A stretch of 64,000 bases of DNA from Sphingobacterium sp. CZ-2 (GTDB lineage: Bacteria; Bacteroidota; Bacteroidia; Sphingobacteriales; Sphingobacteriaceae): NCBI RefSeq assembly GCF_004526235.1, contig NZ_CP038159.1, positions 1,550,001 through 1,614,000 on the forward strand. The letters run 5' to 3'. The notes beneath the pieces were generated by a model that saw only the letters and a list, made by a program, of their open reading frames with translations, ran no database searches and was not told where the DNA came from. Both the position numbers and the translations under genes were made by a program. Shown here piece after piece: positions 1-9,426 of the stretch. Numbering within the stretch: position 1 is the first letter of the stretch; each line of letters starts with the position of its first letter.

Positions 1-1247
1 TAGAAATCAAAGTGCCTTCGGTAGGCGAATCAATCACCGAGGTAACCTTGGCCCAATGGCTAAAACAAGATGGCGATTACGTTGAAATGGACGAGAATAT
101 TGCCGAATTGGAATCAGACAAAGCAACGTTTGAATTACCAGCAGAGAAAGCTGGTATCCTACGTATCATCGCACAAGAGGGTGATACCTTAGAGATCGGA
201 GCTGTTGTATGTACCATTGAAGAAGGCGATGCTCCTGCTGCTGGTGGATCTGAGAAATCAGAAGCCGCTCCAGCGAAGGAAGAAGCTGCTGCACCTGCAA
301 AAGGCGAAACTGCTGCATCGGTTGATGAAAACCCAGATAGCTATGCTGCTGGCACCGCATCTCCTGCTGCTGCAAAAATCCTTAGGGAAAAAGGTATCGA
401 TCCTTCCAGCATCAAGGGAACTGGTAAAGATGGAAGAATCACCAAAGAAGATGCTGAAAAAGCTCAAGCATCTGCTCCAAAAGCAGAATCAAAACCTGCC
501 GCTGCACCTGCCGCTGCAAAACCTGCAGCTCCTGCTGTAGCTGGTGAACGTGCTGAACGTCGTGAAAAAATGAGTTCATTGCGTAAAACCATCGCTAAGC
601 GTTTGGTAGCAGTGAAGAACGAAACGGCTATGTTGACTACGTTCAACGAAGTGAACATGCAGCCGATTATGGATCTAAGAGCGAAATACAAAGACTCTTT
701 CAAAGAGAAACACGGTATCGGACTAGGATTCATGTCTTTCTTCACTAAAGCGGTAACAACTGCCTTGAAAGAATGGCCTGCAGTAAATGCTCGTATCGAT
801 GAAAATGAAATCGTTTATTCTGATTTCGCTGATGTTTCCATCGCTGTTTCTGCACCTAAAGGATTGGTAGTACCAGTGATCAGAAATGCAGATGCGATGT
901 CTCTTCACCAAATTGAAAAAGCAATTGCTGAATTGGCTGGAAAAGCACGCGACAATAAATTAACAATCGACGAAATGACCGGTGGTACATTTACCATTAC
1001 CAATGGTGGTGTATTCGGATCCATGATGTCTACACCTATCATCAATGCACCTCAATCAGCTATTTTAGGTATGCACAACATCATTCAACGCCCTATCGCG
1101 GAGAATGGTCAAGTGGTAATCCGTCCGATGATGTACATTGCACTTTCTTATGACCACCGTATCATCGACGGTCGTGAGTCGGTAAGCTTCTTGGTACGTG
1201 TTAAACAATTGTTGGAAGATCCAGCTCGTTTATTGTTGGAAGTATAA
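1..1247 (+). CDS. sucB: Dihydrolipoyllysine succinyltransferase, E2 of 2-oxoglutarate dehydrogenase (5' truncated)
   Basis: E2 core of the 2-oxoglutarate dehydrogenase complex, which transfers the succinyl group from lipoamide to CoA in the TCA cycle. The window cuts off only the first few codons: the frame is open from base 3 and reads [14 protein letters not shown], so the GTG at 12 is an internal valine, not a start. Domains in order: N-terminal lipoyl domain with the lipoylated Lys in LESDKA; an Ala/Pro/Lys-rich linker; a peripheral-subunit binding domain ([13 protein letters not shown] to [11 protein letters not shown]); a second linker; and the catalytic acyltransferase domain with active-site HxxxDG (DHRIIDG). 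One lipoyl domain is usual for this family. A strong terminator follows at once. sucA is expected just upstream, outside the window. Confidence 0.95.
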   Translation, partial: EIKVPSVGESITEVTLAQWLKQDGDYVEMDENIAELESDKATFELPAEKAGILRIIAQEGDTLEIGAVVCTIEEGDAPAAGGSEKSEAAPAKEEAAAPAKGETAASVDENPDSYAAGTASPAAAKILREKGIDPSSIKGTGKDGRITKEDAEKAQASAPKAESKPAAAPAAAKPAAPAVAGERAERREKMSSLRKTIAKRLVAVKNETAMLTTFNEVNMQPIMDLRAKYKDSFKEKHGIGLGFMSFFTKAVTTALKEWPAVNARIDENEIVYSDFADVSIAVSAPKGLVVPVIRNADAMSLHQIEKAIAELAGKARDNKLTIDEMTGGTFTITNGGVFGSMMSTPIINAPQSAILGMHNIIQRPIAENGQVVIRPMMYIALSYDHRIIDGRESVSFLVRVKQLLEDPARLLLEV

Positions 1248-1265
1248 TTCCTACCAGATATAAGG

Positions 1266-1299
1266 AAAAGGCAGTCGAATTAAATCGGCTGCCTTTTTC
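1266..1299 (+). terminator. Rho-independent terminator of sucB
   Basis: A 13-bp stem (AAAAGGCAGTCGA at 1266-1278 with TCGGCTGCCTTTT at 1285-1297, one G.T pair) with a short loop leads into a T run. It lies about 20 bases after the sucB stop codon. Confidence 0.85.
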
Positions 1300-1323
1300 T
1301 ATTTTATTGCTATATTGCCGCCT

Positions 1324-2334
1324 ATGAAGGCTTCATCATTCCAAAAACTAACCCTTATCCTGTTTTCTGTTTTCTTGGGGATACATACGGTTTCTGCCCA
1401 AAACATCGGATTAAAAGTAGATTTTCTTGGCTACGCAGATAATAGGGAATATAAAGCGCCTTATACCCAGGCGAAGACATTTTTTGGAGCGACCATCTCC
1501 CCCAAACTCTATTTTCAACTGGAGGAAAACCACCGACTGTATGGCGGGGTGCATTTCAATCAGGAATTTGGAATAAACAAGGAAAACAAAAGCCGAATAA
1601 ACCCCATCGCTTATTACAATTATAAAACCGAACATATTGATTTTGCGCTAGGATTTATCCCTCGCTATGAACGAACCAAGGATATTCATCGCATGGTGCT
1701 AGCGGATACTTTTCAATACGACCGGCCTAATCTGGAAGGGATGTATTTTCAGTACAAGAAGAATGGTTTCCAGCAGGCGGTATTTATTGATTGGACCAGC
1801 AAACAGGGGTACAGTCATCGGGAACAGTTTATTGCAGGGATATCCGGAAAATACCAGACCGGTATTTTCTATGTTCAGAATGAAGGAATCTTATACCATA
1901 ATGCCCTGACATCCAACGATAGTATTGATGAACATATCCAGGACAATGCGGTGGTGATGTTAAGGTTAGGACTGGATCTGAGTGACAAAACGCTGTTAGA
2001 TTCCTTGACTTTGGATGCTGGAGCTACCTATGGATTCGACCGCGTAAGATCGGTGTATGACATGCAGAAATCACCGGGTTTTATAGCTAATCTTTACCTG
2101 GGCTATAAGCGGTTTTTCCTGGCGAATAGTCTCTATTTGGGGAAAGCGGTAAACCTACCTCAGGGAGATCCTTTCTACCATCGCGATACCTATAACCGAT
2201 TGGATCTGGGTTGGATCCCTTTCCAAACGGATAGAATAGAAGGAAAGTTTTCAGCTTCCTTCCATATTTCGGATGGTTTCTTTGATAACCAGCAACAGTT
2301 TACCCTCCGGTATCGATTCGGGAAGGATTGGTAA
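1324..2334 (+). CDS. Predicted outer-membrane beta-barrel protein, function unknown
   Basis: 336 residues from the ATG at 1324; the frame is also open to an upstream TTG at 1315, which is less likely. A typical signal peptide ends in VSAQ (residues about 5-28). The mature part has alternating hydrophobic and polar residues and many aromatic ends (for example YGGVHFNQEFG, FALGFIPRYE), and the C-terminus reads FTLRYRFGKDW, so a porin-like outer-membrane barrel is the best guess. I do not recognise a named family or a substrate. It stands alone on the plus strand, converging with the sulfatase genes only 8 bases away, with no clear terminator between them. Function is left open. Confidence 0.65.
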   Translation: MKASSFQKLTLILFSVFLGIHTVSAQNIGLKVDFLGYADNREYKAPYTQAKTFFGATISPKLYFQLEENHRLYGGVHFNQEFGINKENKSRINPIAYYNYKTEHIDFALGFIPRYERTKDIHRMVLADTFQYDRPNLEGMYFQYKKNGFQQAVFIDWTSKQGYSHREQFIAGISGKYQTGIFYVQNEGILYHNALTSNDSIDEHIQDNAVVMLRLGLDLSDKTLLDSLTLDAGATYGFDRVRSVYDMQKSPGFIANLYLGYKRFFLANSLYLGKAVNLPQGDPFYHRDTYNRLDLGWIPFQTDRIEGKFSASFHISDGFFDNQQQFTLRYRFGKDW

Positions 2335-2342
2335 TTTTTCCC

Positions 2343-4271
2343 CTATTTGGCAGTTAGTTTATTATGGATCATCCGGTAATTGTATTGTTGGATGAATGCC
2401 TGGACCGTAATCTTCATATCTTCCTGTACGTCTGCTTCCTTACCCAATAAGTTCTTCTTCAATAAAGCATCCTGGCGCAGATTATATAGGGATTTCACCT
2501 CATCATTGTCATAGGTCATGAAATAATCGCCTTTGAAAATATTATAGGAGCCACCGCCAATATTACTGATAAGGAAATTGTTGGTATCCGGTGCAAAGGC
2601 ATCAAAGCCAAAGGAAAAATAGGCCTGGTCATAGCCCAGGTAATTCAATACGGTAGGCATGATATCGATCTGTTGCACCAATTTATCCGACATTCCTTTC
2701 AGCTCTCCTCCTGGATAATAAAAGATGATAGGAATGGAAAATGAATTGGGTAAAGTATGGTATTCATCGAAAAAACTCATACTGGCATGGTCTGCACAGA
2801 TCACGAACAGGGTATTCTTGTACCAAGGCTTTGTTTTTGCGGTCTCAAAGAAACGTTTCAGGGAATGATCCGCATAGCCGATCGGTTCATGAAGGGCCAA
2901 GGTTCCTTTCGGAAATTTCCCTTCGTACTGTTCAGGGACTTTAAAGGGATGGTGGGAGGATAGGGAAAAGAAACTGCTGAAGAAAGGTTCTTTTAGGTGA
3001 TCCATTTCATTGGCCATGTACTGCATAAAGGGTTCATCCCAAATACCCCAGATCCCATCAAAATCTGCATCGTTGTTGTATTCCGTTTTTCCGAAATACT
3101 TTTTGATACCCGCCAATTGCATGTAAGCGGAAAAGCCCATGCTACCGTTTGGTGCACCATGAAAGAAAGCGGTTTCATAGCCTTTATCGCCTAATAGTTT
3201 GGCGATGCTGGTTGTTTTATTGCCCGAATAGATGGAGAGCACAAACGGTTCTCCGATGGACGGGATTCCGGTAATAACGGAAGGTAGTGCATCGATGGAT
3301 TTGCGACCATTGGCATAGGAACGGTTAAAGGTATACGATTGGGTAATCAAGGAATCCAAAAAGGGGGTATAGCCTTTATAGTTTCCTCCATCCAATTGTT
3401 TATTATAAAAACCAATATGCTCCTTTCCAAAACTTTCCAGGATCAGGAAAACCACATTCAGCTTATTGAAGTTGCTGGAATCTTTGGGCTGATGGATAAC
3501 TGGATAAATGTTTTCCAGGTCTTTTTCGGAAAAATAATTTTTCTCCTTATAGGTCACTGCTTTAAGGGTTTTCAGAACGGAAAAAGGAGTGTTGAGCACA
3601 ATGTTCATCTCCTCCGGAGATTTGACATAGTCTCCGGCATTACTCAAGGTAATTGGTCGTGTACTGTGCGCCCATCCTCCCCTAACGCCTCCAATAAAGA
3701 AAAAAGCAACCAGCAGTAGACCTACCGCTTGAACCGCATAGAATGGCCAAGCCAGTTTTTTGGGACGCTGTAATTTGATCAGGTCATAACCTTTCGCCAA
3801 CAACCAGGCGATCAGGACAAATACGATCAGCAGGTACCAGTAATCGATCAGAAAATCTATGGTGAGCCTCAAGAGGTTATCTTCGTTAGCGAACTGGCTA
3901 AAAACGGTCCCTGTTGTTCTTTTCAGGGTAAAAGGGTAATAGGCATAATCGATAAGGTTCAATCCAATTCCGATGGAATTACTGACTACAAATAGCCATT
4001 TGCCAACCTTTTGATATTTTGGATGGTATTTGAACGGAATGGGCAAGGCGAACATCAAAATATAAAGGATATTGATGTAGAAAAGCGCCACAATATCAAA
4101 ACGGATCCCCCCAAACATCATGTACATCAGCTCACTGGTACTTATCCCAGGAAATTGGCTGAGGTTGATCCAGTAGAATCCCAATCGTAATACGGCATAA
4201 ATTATCAGCATCCCTAGAATTCGTAGGGTAATAGCGATATAGGGTCCGAACCAGCTGTTTAACTTAATCAT
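2343..4271 (-). CDS. LtaS-like membrane sulfatase/phosphoglycerol transferase family protein (second of tandem pair)
   Basis: 642-residue inner-membrane enzyme of the LTA synthase/alkaline-phosphatase fold. About five hydrophobic segments fill residues 10-195, followed by a periplasmic sulfatase-like domain from about 270. Visible catalytic features: the metal-binding Glu in FLILESFGKEH (E279), the likely nucleophile Ser in ANGRKSIDALPS (S325) and the metal ligands in CADHAS (D494, H495). Gram-negative members add phosphoglycerol or phosphoethanolamine to envelope glycans or lipid A; the substrate here cannot be told from sequence. The start is an ATG one base downstream of the preceding gene's stop, so both are in one transcript with 4273-6150. 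The two proteins share architecture but not close sequence, indicating an old duplication. Confidence 0.85.
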   Translation of the reverse strand: MIKLNSWFGPYIAITLRILGMLIIYAVLRLGFYWINLSQFPGISTSELMYMMFGGIRFDIVALFYINILYILMFALPIPFKYHPKYQKVGKWLFVVSNSIGIGLNLIDYAYYPFTLKRTTGTVFSQFANEDNLLRLTIDFLIDYWYLLIVFVLIAWLLAKGYDLIKLQRPKKLAWPFYAVQAVGLLLVAFFFIGGVRGGWAHSTRPITLSNAGDYVKSPEEMNIVLNTPFSVLKTLKAVTYKEKNYFSEKDLENIYPVIHQPKDSSNFNKLNVVFLILESFGKEHIGFYNKQLDGGNYKGYTPFLDSLITQSYTFNRSYANGRKSIDALPSVITGIPSIGEPFVLSIYSGNKTTSIAKLLGDKGYETAFFHGAPNGSMGFSAYMQLAGIKKYFGKTEYNNDADFDGIWGIWDEPFMQYMANEMDHLKEPFFSSFFSLSSHHPFKVPEQYEGKFPKGTLALHEPIGYADHSLKRFFETAKTKPWYKNTLFVICADHASMSFFDEYHTLPNSFSIPIIFYYPGGELKGMSDKLVQQIDIMPTVLNYLGYDQAYFSFGFDAFAPDTNNFLISNIGGGSYNIFKGDYFMTYDNDEVKSLYNLRQDALLKKNLLGKEADVQEDMKITVQAFIQQYNYRMIHNKLTAK

Positions 4272-4272
4272 G

Positions 4273-6150
4273 TTAATAATTCATAAAGTCTTGGTAGACT
4301 TCTTGGTAATATGCTTTTGCAATATTCAAGAGACTATCGGTTTTCGATTTTGGATAGTCCTTGTTTTTCATATAATTGATGGAGTTTCCTACTTGATCGT
4401 AGGAAATTTCTTGATCCTGCTGAATGATTCCAAAGGAATTTTTGGAATTGTAGAAGGCGATAGAAGGCGTTTGGGGATCCAGGAGATCTCGGCTCCATCT
4501 GTACCGATATGCAGGTATTCCTAATTGCTTGAACAGTGTGGCCAGCAAATCATTCTGGTTACCAATTTTCTCCACTTTTAACCCTCTGTAGGCAGGTTTG
4601 ATCACCTCTCCAAAGAAAACCATCGGAATATGGAACCTGTTGGGGTGGGTAATATCAAATTTTTCACTCGGCAAACGGTGTCCATGATCAGCGACCAGCA
4701 CAAATAAGGTGTTTTTATACCAGGCTGTTTTTTTGGCCTGTTCCAAGAAGTCCATGATAACGGAATCGGTATAATAAGCCGTACTCCGAAATTTGTCGGC
4801 ATTGGATTTATCACCAAATTTATAGCCGTTGTTTAAGGTGAATGGCTCATGGTTGTTCAAAGTGAACAAGCTATAGAAAAATGGTTGTTTTTCTTTTTGG
4901 ATATCTTTCAACATCCGATTGAAAACCACATGATCATAAACTCCCCAAGAGGATCGTTCTTCCAATGGATTGAAGTTATGGTTATCAATAACCTCTTCCA
5001 CCCCATGGGCCAACATGTAGGATTTCATATTGTAGAATTCGGATTGCCCACCATGGTAAAAAGCCGACCGATAGCCTAAGCTATCCAATTCCTGCCCCAT
5101 TCCTGGGAGGTTCTCATGCTTGTCGATGTATTTGATAATACTTTCTGGCCCTTGGCCCGGAAAAGCACTGAATATACCAATGATGCCTTTGTCCGAACGA
5201 TCGGAAGTGGCGTAGATATGCTGGAAGAATACACCCTGCTGCATTATTTTCTCCAGGTTAGGGCTTACCCCTTTTTCCCCGCCAAGCGATTCAACCAGAT
5301 CTGCGGTAAAGCTTTCCAGAACCAATAAAACAATGTTTGGCCGGGTATTGGTCAAGATCTGAAGACTGGAATCTTGGGCTTGGGTAAAAACAGGTTTTAA
5401 TATTTTCTTTCTTTCCTCCGGTTCAAAATAGAGATAAGGAGAATGGTTTCTTCTATTGCTGCTGAAATATTCTTTCAACAAGGCATATTGGGTATTCACC
5501 GCAGCGTGGTTATAGAATGCTTCGGAGGAGAAATAGGCCCTGCTGGGGTTTAGTGGTGCTCTTCCGTATCCTCCGCGGATAAAAGTGAACAACAATCCAG
5601 CTATAAGAACAAACAGCAACACAACAGCGGTTGGTTTATGGAAATTACGATAGCGCAAGTTCTTGAACAGCGTTGTATATAACCAATAGGAAAGTCCTAC
5701 TCCCAGAATTATCCCCATTATCGGTATGAATATTGGCGTCGATTCTGCAGAAGCTAAAGCGCCCATGGCATCTTCCAGAACGGCATCAACAGCACGCTTA
5801 GAAATCTTATCCCCCCACTCTCGGTAGATATTCACGTTGATAAACATGGTCAGGAAAAAGAGAATTAAGACCAACATGGTATATACATGTAATGGCTTCA
5901 GCCCCCATCTCATCTTGGGAATAAAATAGGAAAGGAAATAAAAAAGAAAGGGAATAGCGCAGATGTAGGCCGCTACGGAAAAATCTAGGGATAGTCCATG
6001 CCAATAAATCTCCAATACATCCATGAACCCACCTTCTCCGATCTTCTCCGAAAATGAAGCAATAAATACCGCCCTGTCGATAAAACAGATGATTAACCAA
6101 AAGGCAAAATACCGCAGTAAAATATTGAATTCATGGACAAGTCTTTGCAT
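4273..6150 (-). CDS. LtaS-like membrane sulfatase/phosphoglycerol transferase family protein (first of tandem pair)
   Basis: 625 residues from the ATG at 6150. A longer reading from a TTG at 6174 is unlikely because a perfect -7 box covers 6172-6179, which would put the TTG upstream of the transcript start. About five N-terminal membrane helices (residues 10-190 of the longer frame) precede a periplasmic alkaline-phosphatase-fold domain. Key signatures are LLVLESFTADL (metal-binding Glu), ATSDRSDKGIIG (nucleophile region) and VLVADHGHR (metal ligands). Family role: transfer of phosphoglycerol-type groups in the envelope. It is the first gene of a two-gene minus-strand operon, divergent from valS. 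The acceptor is unknown; a lipoteichoic acid role is not expected in this phylum. Confidence 0.85.
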   Translation of the reverse strand: MQRLVHEFNILLRYFAFWLIICFIDRAVFIASFSEKIGEGGFMDVLEIYWHGLSLDFSVAAYICAIPFLFYFLSYFIPKMRWGLKPLHVYTMLVLILFFLTMFINVNIYREWGDKISKRAVDAVLEDAMGALASAESTPIFIPIMGIILGVGLSYWLYTTLFKNLRYRNFHKPTAVVLLFVLIAGLLFTFIRGGYGRAPLNPSRAYFSSEAFYNHAAVNTQYALLKEYFSSNRRNHSPYLYFEPEERKKILKPVFTQAQDSSLQILTNTRPNIVLLVLESFTADLVESLGGEKGVSPNLEKIMQQGVFFQHIYATSDRSDKGIIGIFSAFPGQGPESIIKYIDKHENLPGMGQELDSLGYRSAFYHGGQSEFYNMKSYMLAHGVEEVIDNHNFNPLEERSSWGVYDHVVFNRMLKDIQKEKQPFFYSLFTLNNHEPFTLNNGYKFGDKSNADKFRSTAYYTDSVIMDFLEQAKKTAWYKNTLFVLVADHGHRLPSEKFDITHPNRFHIPMVFFGEVIKPAYRGLKVEKIGNQNDLLATLFKQLGIPAYRYRWSRDLLDPQTPSIAFYNSKNSFGIIQQDQEISYDQVGNSINYMKNKDYPKSKTDSLLNIAKAYYQEVYQDFMNY

Positions 6151-6171
6151 GAGTCTTGCTATTTTGACCGC

Positions 6172-6179
6172 CAAAAATA
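6172..6179 (-). promoter_or_regulatory. -7 promoter box of the LtaS-like pair
   Basis: On the minus strand the sequence is TATTTTTG, a perfect TAnnTTTG. The implied transcript start is about 6165, 15 bases ahead of the ATG at 6150. The -33 element is not obvious. Confidence 0.5.
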
Positions 6180-6262
6180 CACTTAATAATCTTTAGCTAA
6201 CACTTTCTTAACAATAATTTACAATTGGAAGGCTTTCCATGCATTAAATTATACCTCAGGCA

Positions 6263-6293
6263 TGTGAAAAGCGGCGATTATTGCGTATTTTTG
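6263..6293 (+). promoter_or_regulatory. Promoter of valS
   Basis: The -7 box TATTTTTG (6286-6293) matches the Bacteroidota consensus. TGTG at 6263-6266 is a possible weak -33 element, 19 bases upstream. The implied start is near 6300, giving a leader of about 20 bases to the ATG at 6322. Confidence 0.5.
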
Positions 6294-6321
6294 TATCCTT
6301 TTAGAATCTATTTAATACGTA

Positions 6322-8937
6322 ATGAGCATAGCAAAGACCTACAGTCCCAAAGAAGCCGAAGAGAAGTGGTATTCTTACTGGATGTCGAATGGATTTTTTC
6401 GTTCGGTACCAGACGATCGTGAGCCTTATACAATTGTGATGCCTCCACCGAATGTGACTGGAGTATTGCATATGGGCCACATGTTGAATAATACGATCCA
6501 GGATGTGTTGATCCGTCGTGCCCGCATGCAAGGTAAAAATGCCTGCTGGGTACCTGGAACTGACCATGCATCCATCGCTACGGAGGCTAAAGTCGTCGCT
6601 ATGTTGAAAGAAAAGGGCATCGACAAGAAATCCATCTCCAGGGAGGAGTTCTTGAAATATGCTTGGGAATGGAAAGAGAAGTATGGTGGCATCATCCTGA
6701 AGCAACTGGAGAAGTTAGGTGCATCCTGCGATTGGGAAAGAACCAAATTCACCATGGATCCGGACCTTTCTGAAGCGGTTTTAGATACTTTCATCAAGTT
6801 CTACAAGGAAGGCTATATCTATCGTGGCGTACGAATGGTAAACTGGGATCCGCAAGGAAAAACAGCCCTTTCTGATGAGGAAGTTATCCGCAAGGAAGTG
6901 AACCAAAAACTGTATTATATCCGCTATAACATCAAGGATAGTAAGGAATACGTGATCATTGCGACCACACGTCCTGAAACGATTATGGCCGATACGGCTA
7001 TTTGTATCAACCCGAACGATGAGCGTTATACCCATCTTCAAGGTAAATCCGTATTGGTTCCATTGATCAATCGGGAAATTCCGATCATCCAGGATGAATA
7101 TGTAGAAATGGAATTTGGTACAGGATGTTTAAAGGTTACTCCTGCCCATGATCTGAATGACTACGAATTGGGTCAAAAACATAATCTGCCAGTTATCGAT
7201 ATTTTGAACGATGATGGTACTTTGAATGAAAAGGCAGAGATCCTGATCGGTGAAGATCGTTTTGCTGCTCGTAAGAAAGTGGCTGTGCTGTTGGAAGAAG
7301 CAGGTCAGATTGAAAAGATTGAAGATTACAAATCTCAGGTAGGATTTTCGGAACGTACAGACGCCGCCATCGAACCAAAGCTATCCATGCAATGGTTCCT
7401 GAAAATGGACGAGCTCTCGAAGCCTGCCCTAGAATATGTGGAAGATGGAACCATTAAATTGATTCCAGAGAAATTCTTTGCTTCCTATAAACATTGGATG
7501 GAAAATGTGAAGGATTGGTGTATCTCCCGTCAATTATGGTGGGGACAACGTATCCCGGCATGGTTCAATGAGAAGAATGAATTCGTAGTTGCAAAAACCG
7601 AAGCAGAAGCAATTGCTGAATTCGAGCAACAGGGAAAAACTTCGGTTGGTATCCGGCAGGAAGACGATGTATTGGATACCTGGTTTTCGTCAGGCTTATG
7701 GCCATTGTCGGTTTTTGATGGTGTCCGTAATCCGGAGAATCCGGAATTCCAATATTATTACCCAACCAATGATTTGGTAACCGCGCCTGAAATCTTATTC
7801 TTCTGGGTGGCGAGAATGATCATTATGGGCCATGATTATACGCAGAAACCTCCTTTCAGAAATGTGTATCTAACGGGTATCGTAAGGGATAAATTGGGTA
7901 GGAAGATGTCCAAATCCTTAGGTAACTCACCTGATCCGATCGAATTGATGGAGCAGTATGGTACCGATGGGGTTCGCGTAGGTATGTTGTTGTCCTCTCC
8001 TGCAGGAAATGACTTGATGTTTGATGTGTCCTATTGTGAGCAAGGAAGGAATTTTGCCAATAAGATTTGGAATGCGTTCCGTTTGGTAAAAGGATGGGAA
8101 GTTGTGGATTCTCCTGCGACTGAGGCGCAGAAAATGTCTGCTGATTGGTTTGAAAACAGGTTTAACCAGGCCTTGGTAGAGATCAATGAGCATTTTGCAA
8201 ACTATAGATTATCAGATGCCTTAATGGCAACCTATAAATTGATCTGGGATGATTTCTGTGCTTGGTATTTGGAGCTGATCAAACCGGCTTATCAATCGCC
8301 GATCGAAAGGGAGACTTTGGATACGGCATTAGGATTGTTCCAAAAAGTGCTTAAGTTGGCACATCCGTTTATGCCTTTCTTAACAGAGGAATTGTGGCAT
8401 GATGAGATCTTTGGAATTAGAGAAGAAAAGGATTGTATTATTGTTGCGGAGTTCCCGGAACCTCAGGGTTTTGATGAGGAGCAGATCAAGGAGTTTGCTA
8501 CGGTTCAACAGATTATTTCGGAGGTGAGGAATATCCGTAATTCTAAGGGTATTTCGCCGAAAGTGGCTCTTCCATTGGCGATCAATGCAAGTAATATCGA
8601 TTATAGTAAGTACCAGGATAGTATTAAGAAGTTAGCGAATATTGAGGAGCTGACTTTTGTGAAGGAGAAGGTTGCTGGAGCGGTAAGCTTCTTGGCGGGA
8701 AAAGATGAGTGTTATATTGCCCTGGAGAATAATATTGATGTGGATGCGGAAAAGGAAAGGATTGGGAAGGAAATTGAGTATTTGAAAGGATTTTTGGTTT
8801 CTGTGGAGAAAAAGCTTTCTAATGAGCGATTTGTTCAGAATGCGAAGCCTGAGGTTGTTCAGAACGAGCAGAATAAGAAAGATGACGCGATAGCGAAGAT
8901 CAAGATCTTGGAAGAGAGTTTGGCGAGTTTGGGGTAG
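6322..8937 (+). CDS. valS: Valine--tRNA ligase
   Basis: Charges tRNA-Val with valine in the cytoplasm. 871 residues, normal for a bacterial ValRS. The class I catalytic domain shows the HIGH-type motif HMGH (residues 50-53), the ValRS-typical PPPNVTG just before it, and KMSKS (residues 528-532). Between them lies the CP1 editing domain (ATTRPETIMADTA, and the GTGCLKVTPAHD segment), which removes mischarged threonine. An anticodon-binding domain follows, and the C-terminal 65 residues form the usual coiled-coil tRNA arm (DVDAEKERIGKEIEYLKG). It is monocistronic and followed by a repeat cluster and a bidirectional terminator. No anomalies seen. Confidence 0.98.
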   Translation: MSIAKTYSPKEAEEKWYSYWMSNGFFRSVPDDREPYTIVMPPPNVTGVLHMGHMLNNTIQDVLIRRARMQGKNACWVPGTDHASIATEAKVVAMLKEKGIDKKSISREEFLKYAWEWKEKYGGIILKQLEKLGASCDWERTKFTMDPDLSEAVLDTFIKFYKEGYIYRGVRMVNWDPQGKTALSDEEVIRKEVNQKLYYIRYNIKDSKEYVIIATTRPETIMADTAICINPNDERYTHLQGKSVLVPLINREIPIIQDEYVEMEFGTGCLKVTPAHDLNDYELGQKHNLPVIDILNDDGTLNEKAEILIGEDRFAARKKVAVLLEEAGQIEKIEDYKSQVGFSERTDAAIEPKLSMQWFLKMDELSKPALEYVEDGTIKLIPEKFFASYKHWMENVKDWCISRQLWWGQRIPAWFNEKNEFVVAKTEAEAIAEFEQQGKTSVGIRQEDDVLDTWFSSGLWPLSVFDGVRNPENPEFQYYYPTNDLVTAPEILFFWVARMIIMGHDYTQKPPFRNVYLTGIVRDKLGRKMSKSLGNSPDPIELMEQYGTDGVRVGMLLSSPAGNDLMFDVSYCEQGRNFANKIWNAFRLVKGWEVVDSPATEAQKMSADWFENRFNQALVEINEHFANYRLSDALMATYKLIWDDFCAWYLELIKPAYQSPIERETLDTALGLFQKVLKLAHPFMPFLTEELWHDEIFGIREEKDCIIVAEFPEPQGFDEEQIKEFATVQQIISEVRNIRNSKGISPKVALPLAINASNIDYSKYQDSIKKLANIEELTFVKEKVAGAVSFLAGKDECYIALENNIDVDAEKERIGKEIEYLKGFLVSVEKKLSNERFVQNAKPEVVQNEQNKKDDAIAKIKILEESLASLG

Positions 8938-8957
8938 TGTGAGGTAGTTATTAAACC

Positions 8958-9243
8958 CCGTCAATGCGTGAGCTCGTGAGCGAGGACTGCGTCATTGCGA
9001 GGAACGAAGCAATCTTTCAACCGTCATTGCGAGGAACGAAGCAATCTTCACCCATGTCATGCTGAGCGAAGTCGAAGCATCTAAATATGGTATCCGTACA
9101 GATCCTTCGACTACGCTCAGGATGACAAAGACCGATCAGGATGACAAAGACTGATCAGGATGGCAAAGACCGATCAGAATGACAAAGAATGATCAGAGTG
9201 ACAAAGTCCAAAGATTGCTTCCTCGTACCTCCTCGCAATGACG
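8958..9243. repeat. Nested-palindrome intergenic repeat element, copy 1
   Basis: This fills most of the 489-base gap after valS. Outer left arms begin CGTCATTGCGAGGAACG (8990-9017, repeated at 9022-9048). The inner left arm (9053-9082) contains TGCTGAGCGAAGTCGAAG, the inner right arm (9100-9130) contains TCCTTCGACTACGCTCAGGA, and the outer right arm (9210-9243) is the reverse complement of the outer left arm with a small TACCTC insertion. Arms pair outer with outer and inner with inner, so the unit could fold into a long branched hairpin. The same element recurs at 18253 and 30635. No ORF or transposase is present, so it is best viewed as a non-autonomous REP/MITE-like element. Confidence 0.8.
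9121..9206. repeat. 19-bp tandem repeat inside repeat copy 1
   Basis: Four and a half head-to-tail units of 19 bp, first unit GATGACAAAGACCGATCAG, with one to four substitutions per later unit. It sits between the inner and outer right arms. A different 19-bp tandem starting with the same GATGACAAAG lies at the same place in copy 2 (18351-18388), so this spot of the element seems prone to local expansion. Confidence 0.85.
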
Positions 9244-9272
9244 CAGAGTATAACAATTACATGCAAACAAAA

Positions 9273-9308
9273 AAATAGCCTCAGCAAAACACTGAGGCTA
9301 TTTCTATT
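9273..9308. terminator. Bidirectional terminator between valS and the PepSY lipoprotein
   Basis: A perfect 12-bp stem (AAATAGCCTCAG at 9273-9284, partner at 9292-9303) with a 7-base loop is flanked by an A run on the left and T-rich sequence on the right, so it can work on both strands. Confidence 0.8.
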
Positions 9309-9327
9309 ATTCTTATCCAATTTTTAT

Positions 9328-9412
9328 TCTTTCAACAATCTAAATTTATTCAATAATCTAAATTCTAATTATTCTTTTAAAAATCTAAATTCTTTCAACA
9401 ATCTAATTTCTT
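9328..9412. repeat. AT-rich degenerate direct repeats, spacing in multiples of 9
   Basis: The word AATCTAAATT, or a one-base variant, occurs at 9337, 9355, 9382 and 9400, spaced 18, 27 and 18 bases and usually preceded by TTCAA. It lies between the bidirectional terminator and the end of the lipoprotein gene. No function is evident. Confidence 0.6.
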
Positions 9413-9426
9413 ATCCCTCCAAAAAC

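Noticed and set aside
2343..6150. Lipoteichoic acid synthesis, hence a Gram-positive origin
   Set aside because: Only the enzyme fold is shared. The surrounding genes and promoters are Bacteroidota, and lgt, TolC, RND and outer-membrane proteins show a Gram-negative envelope.
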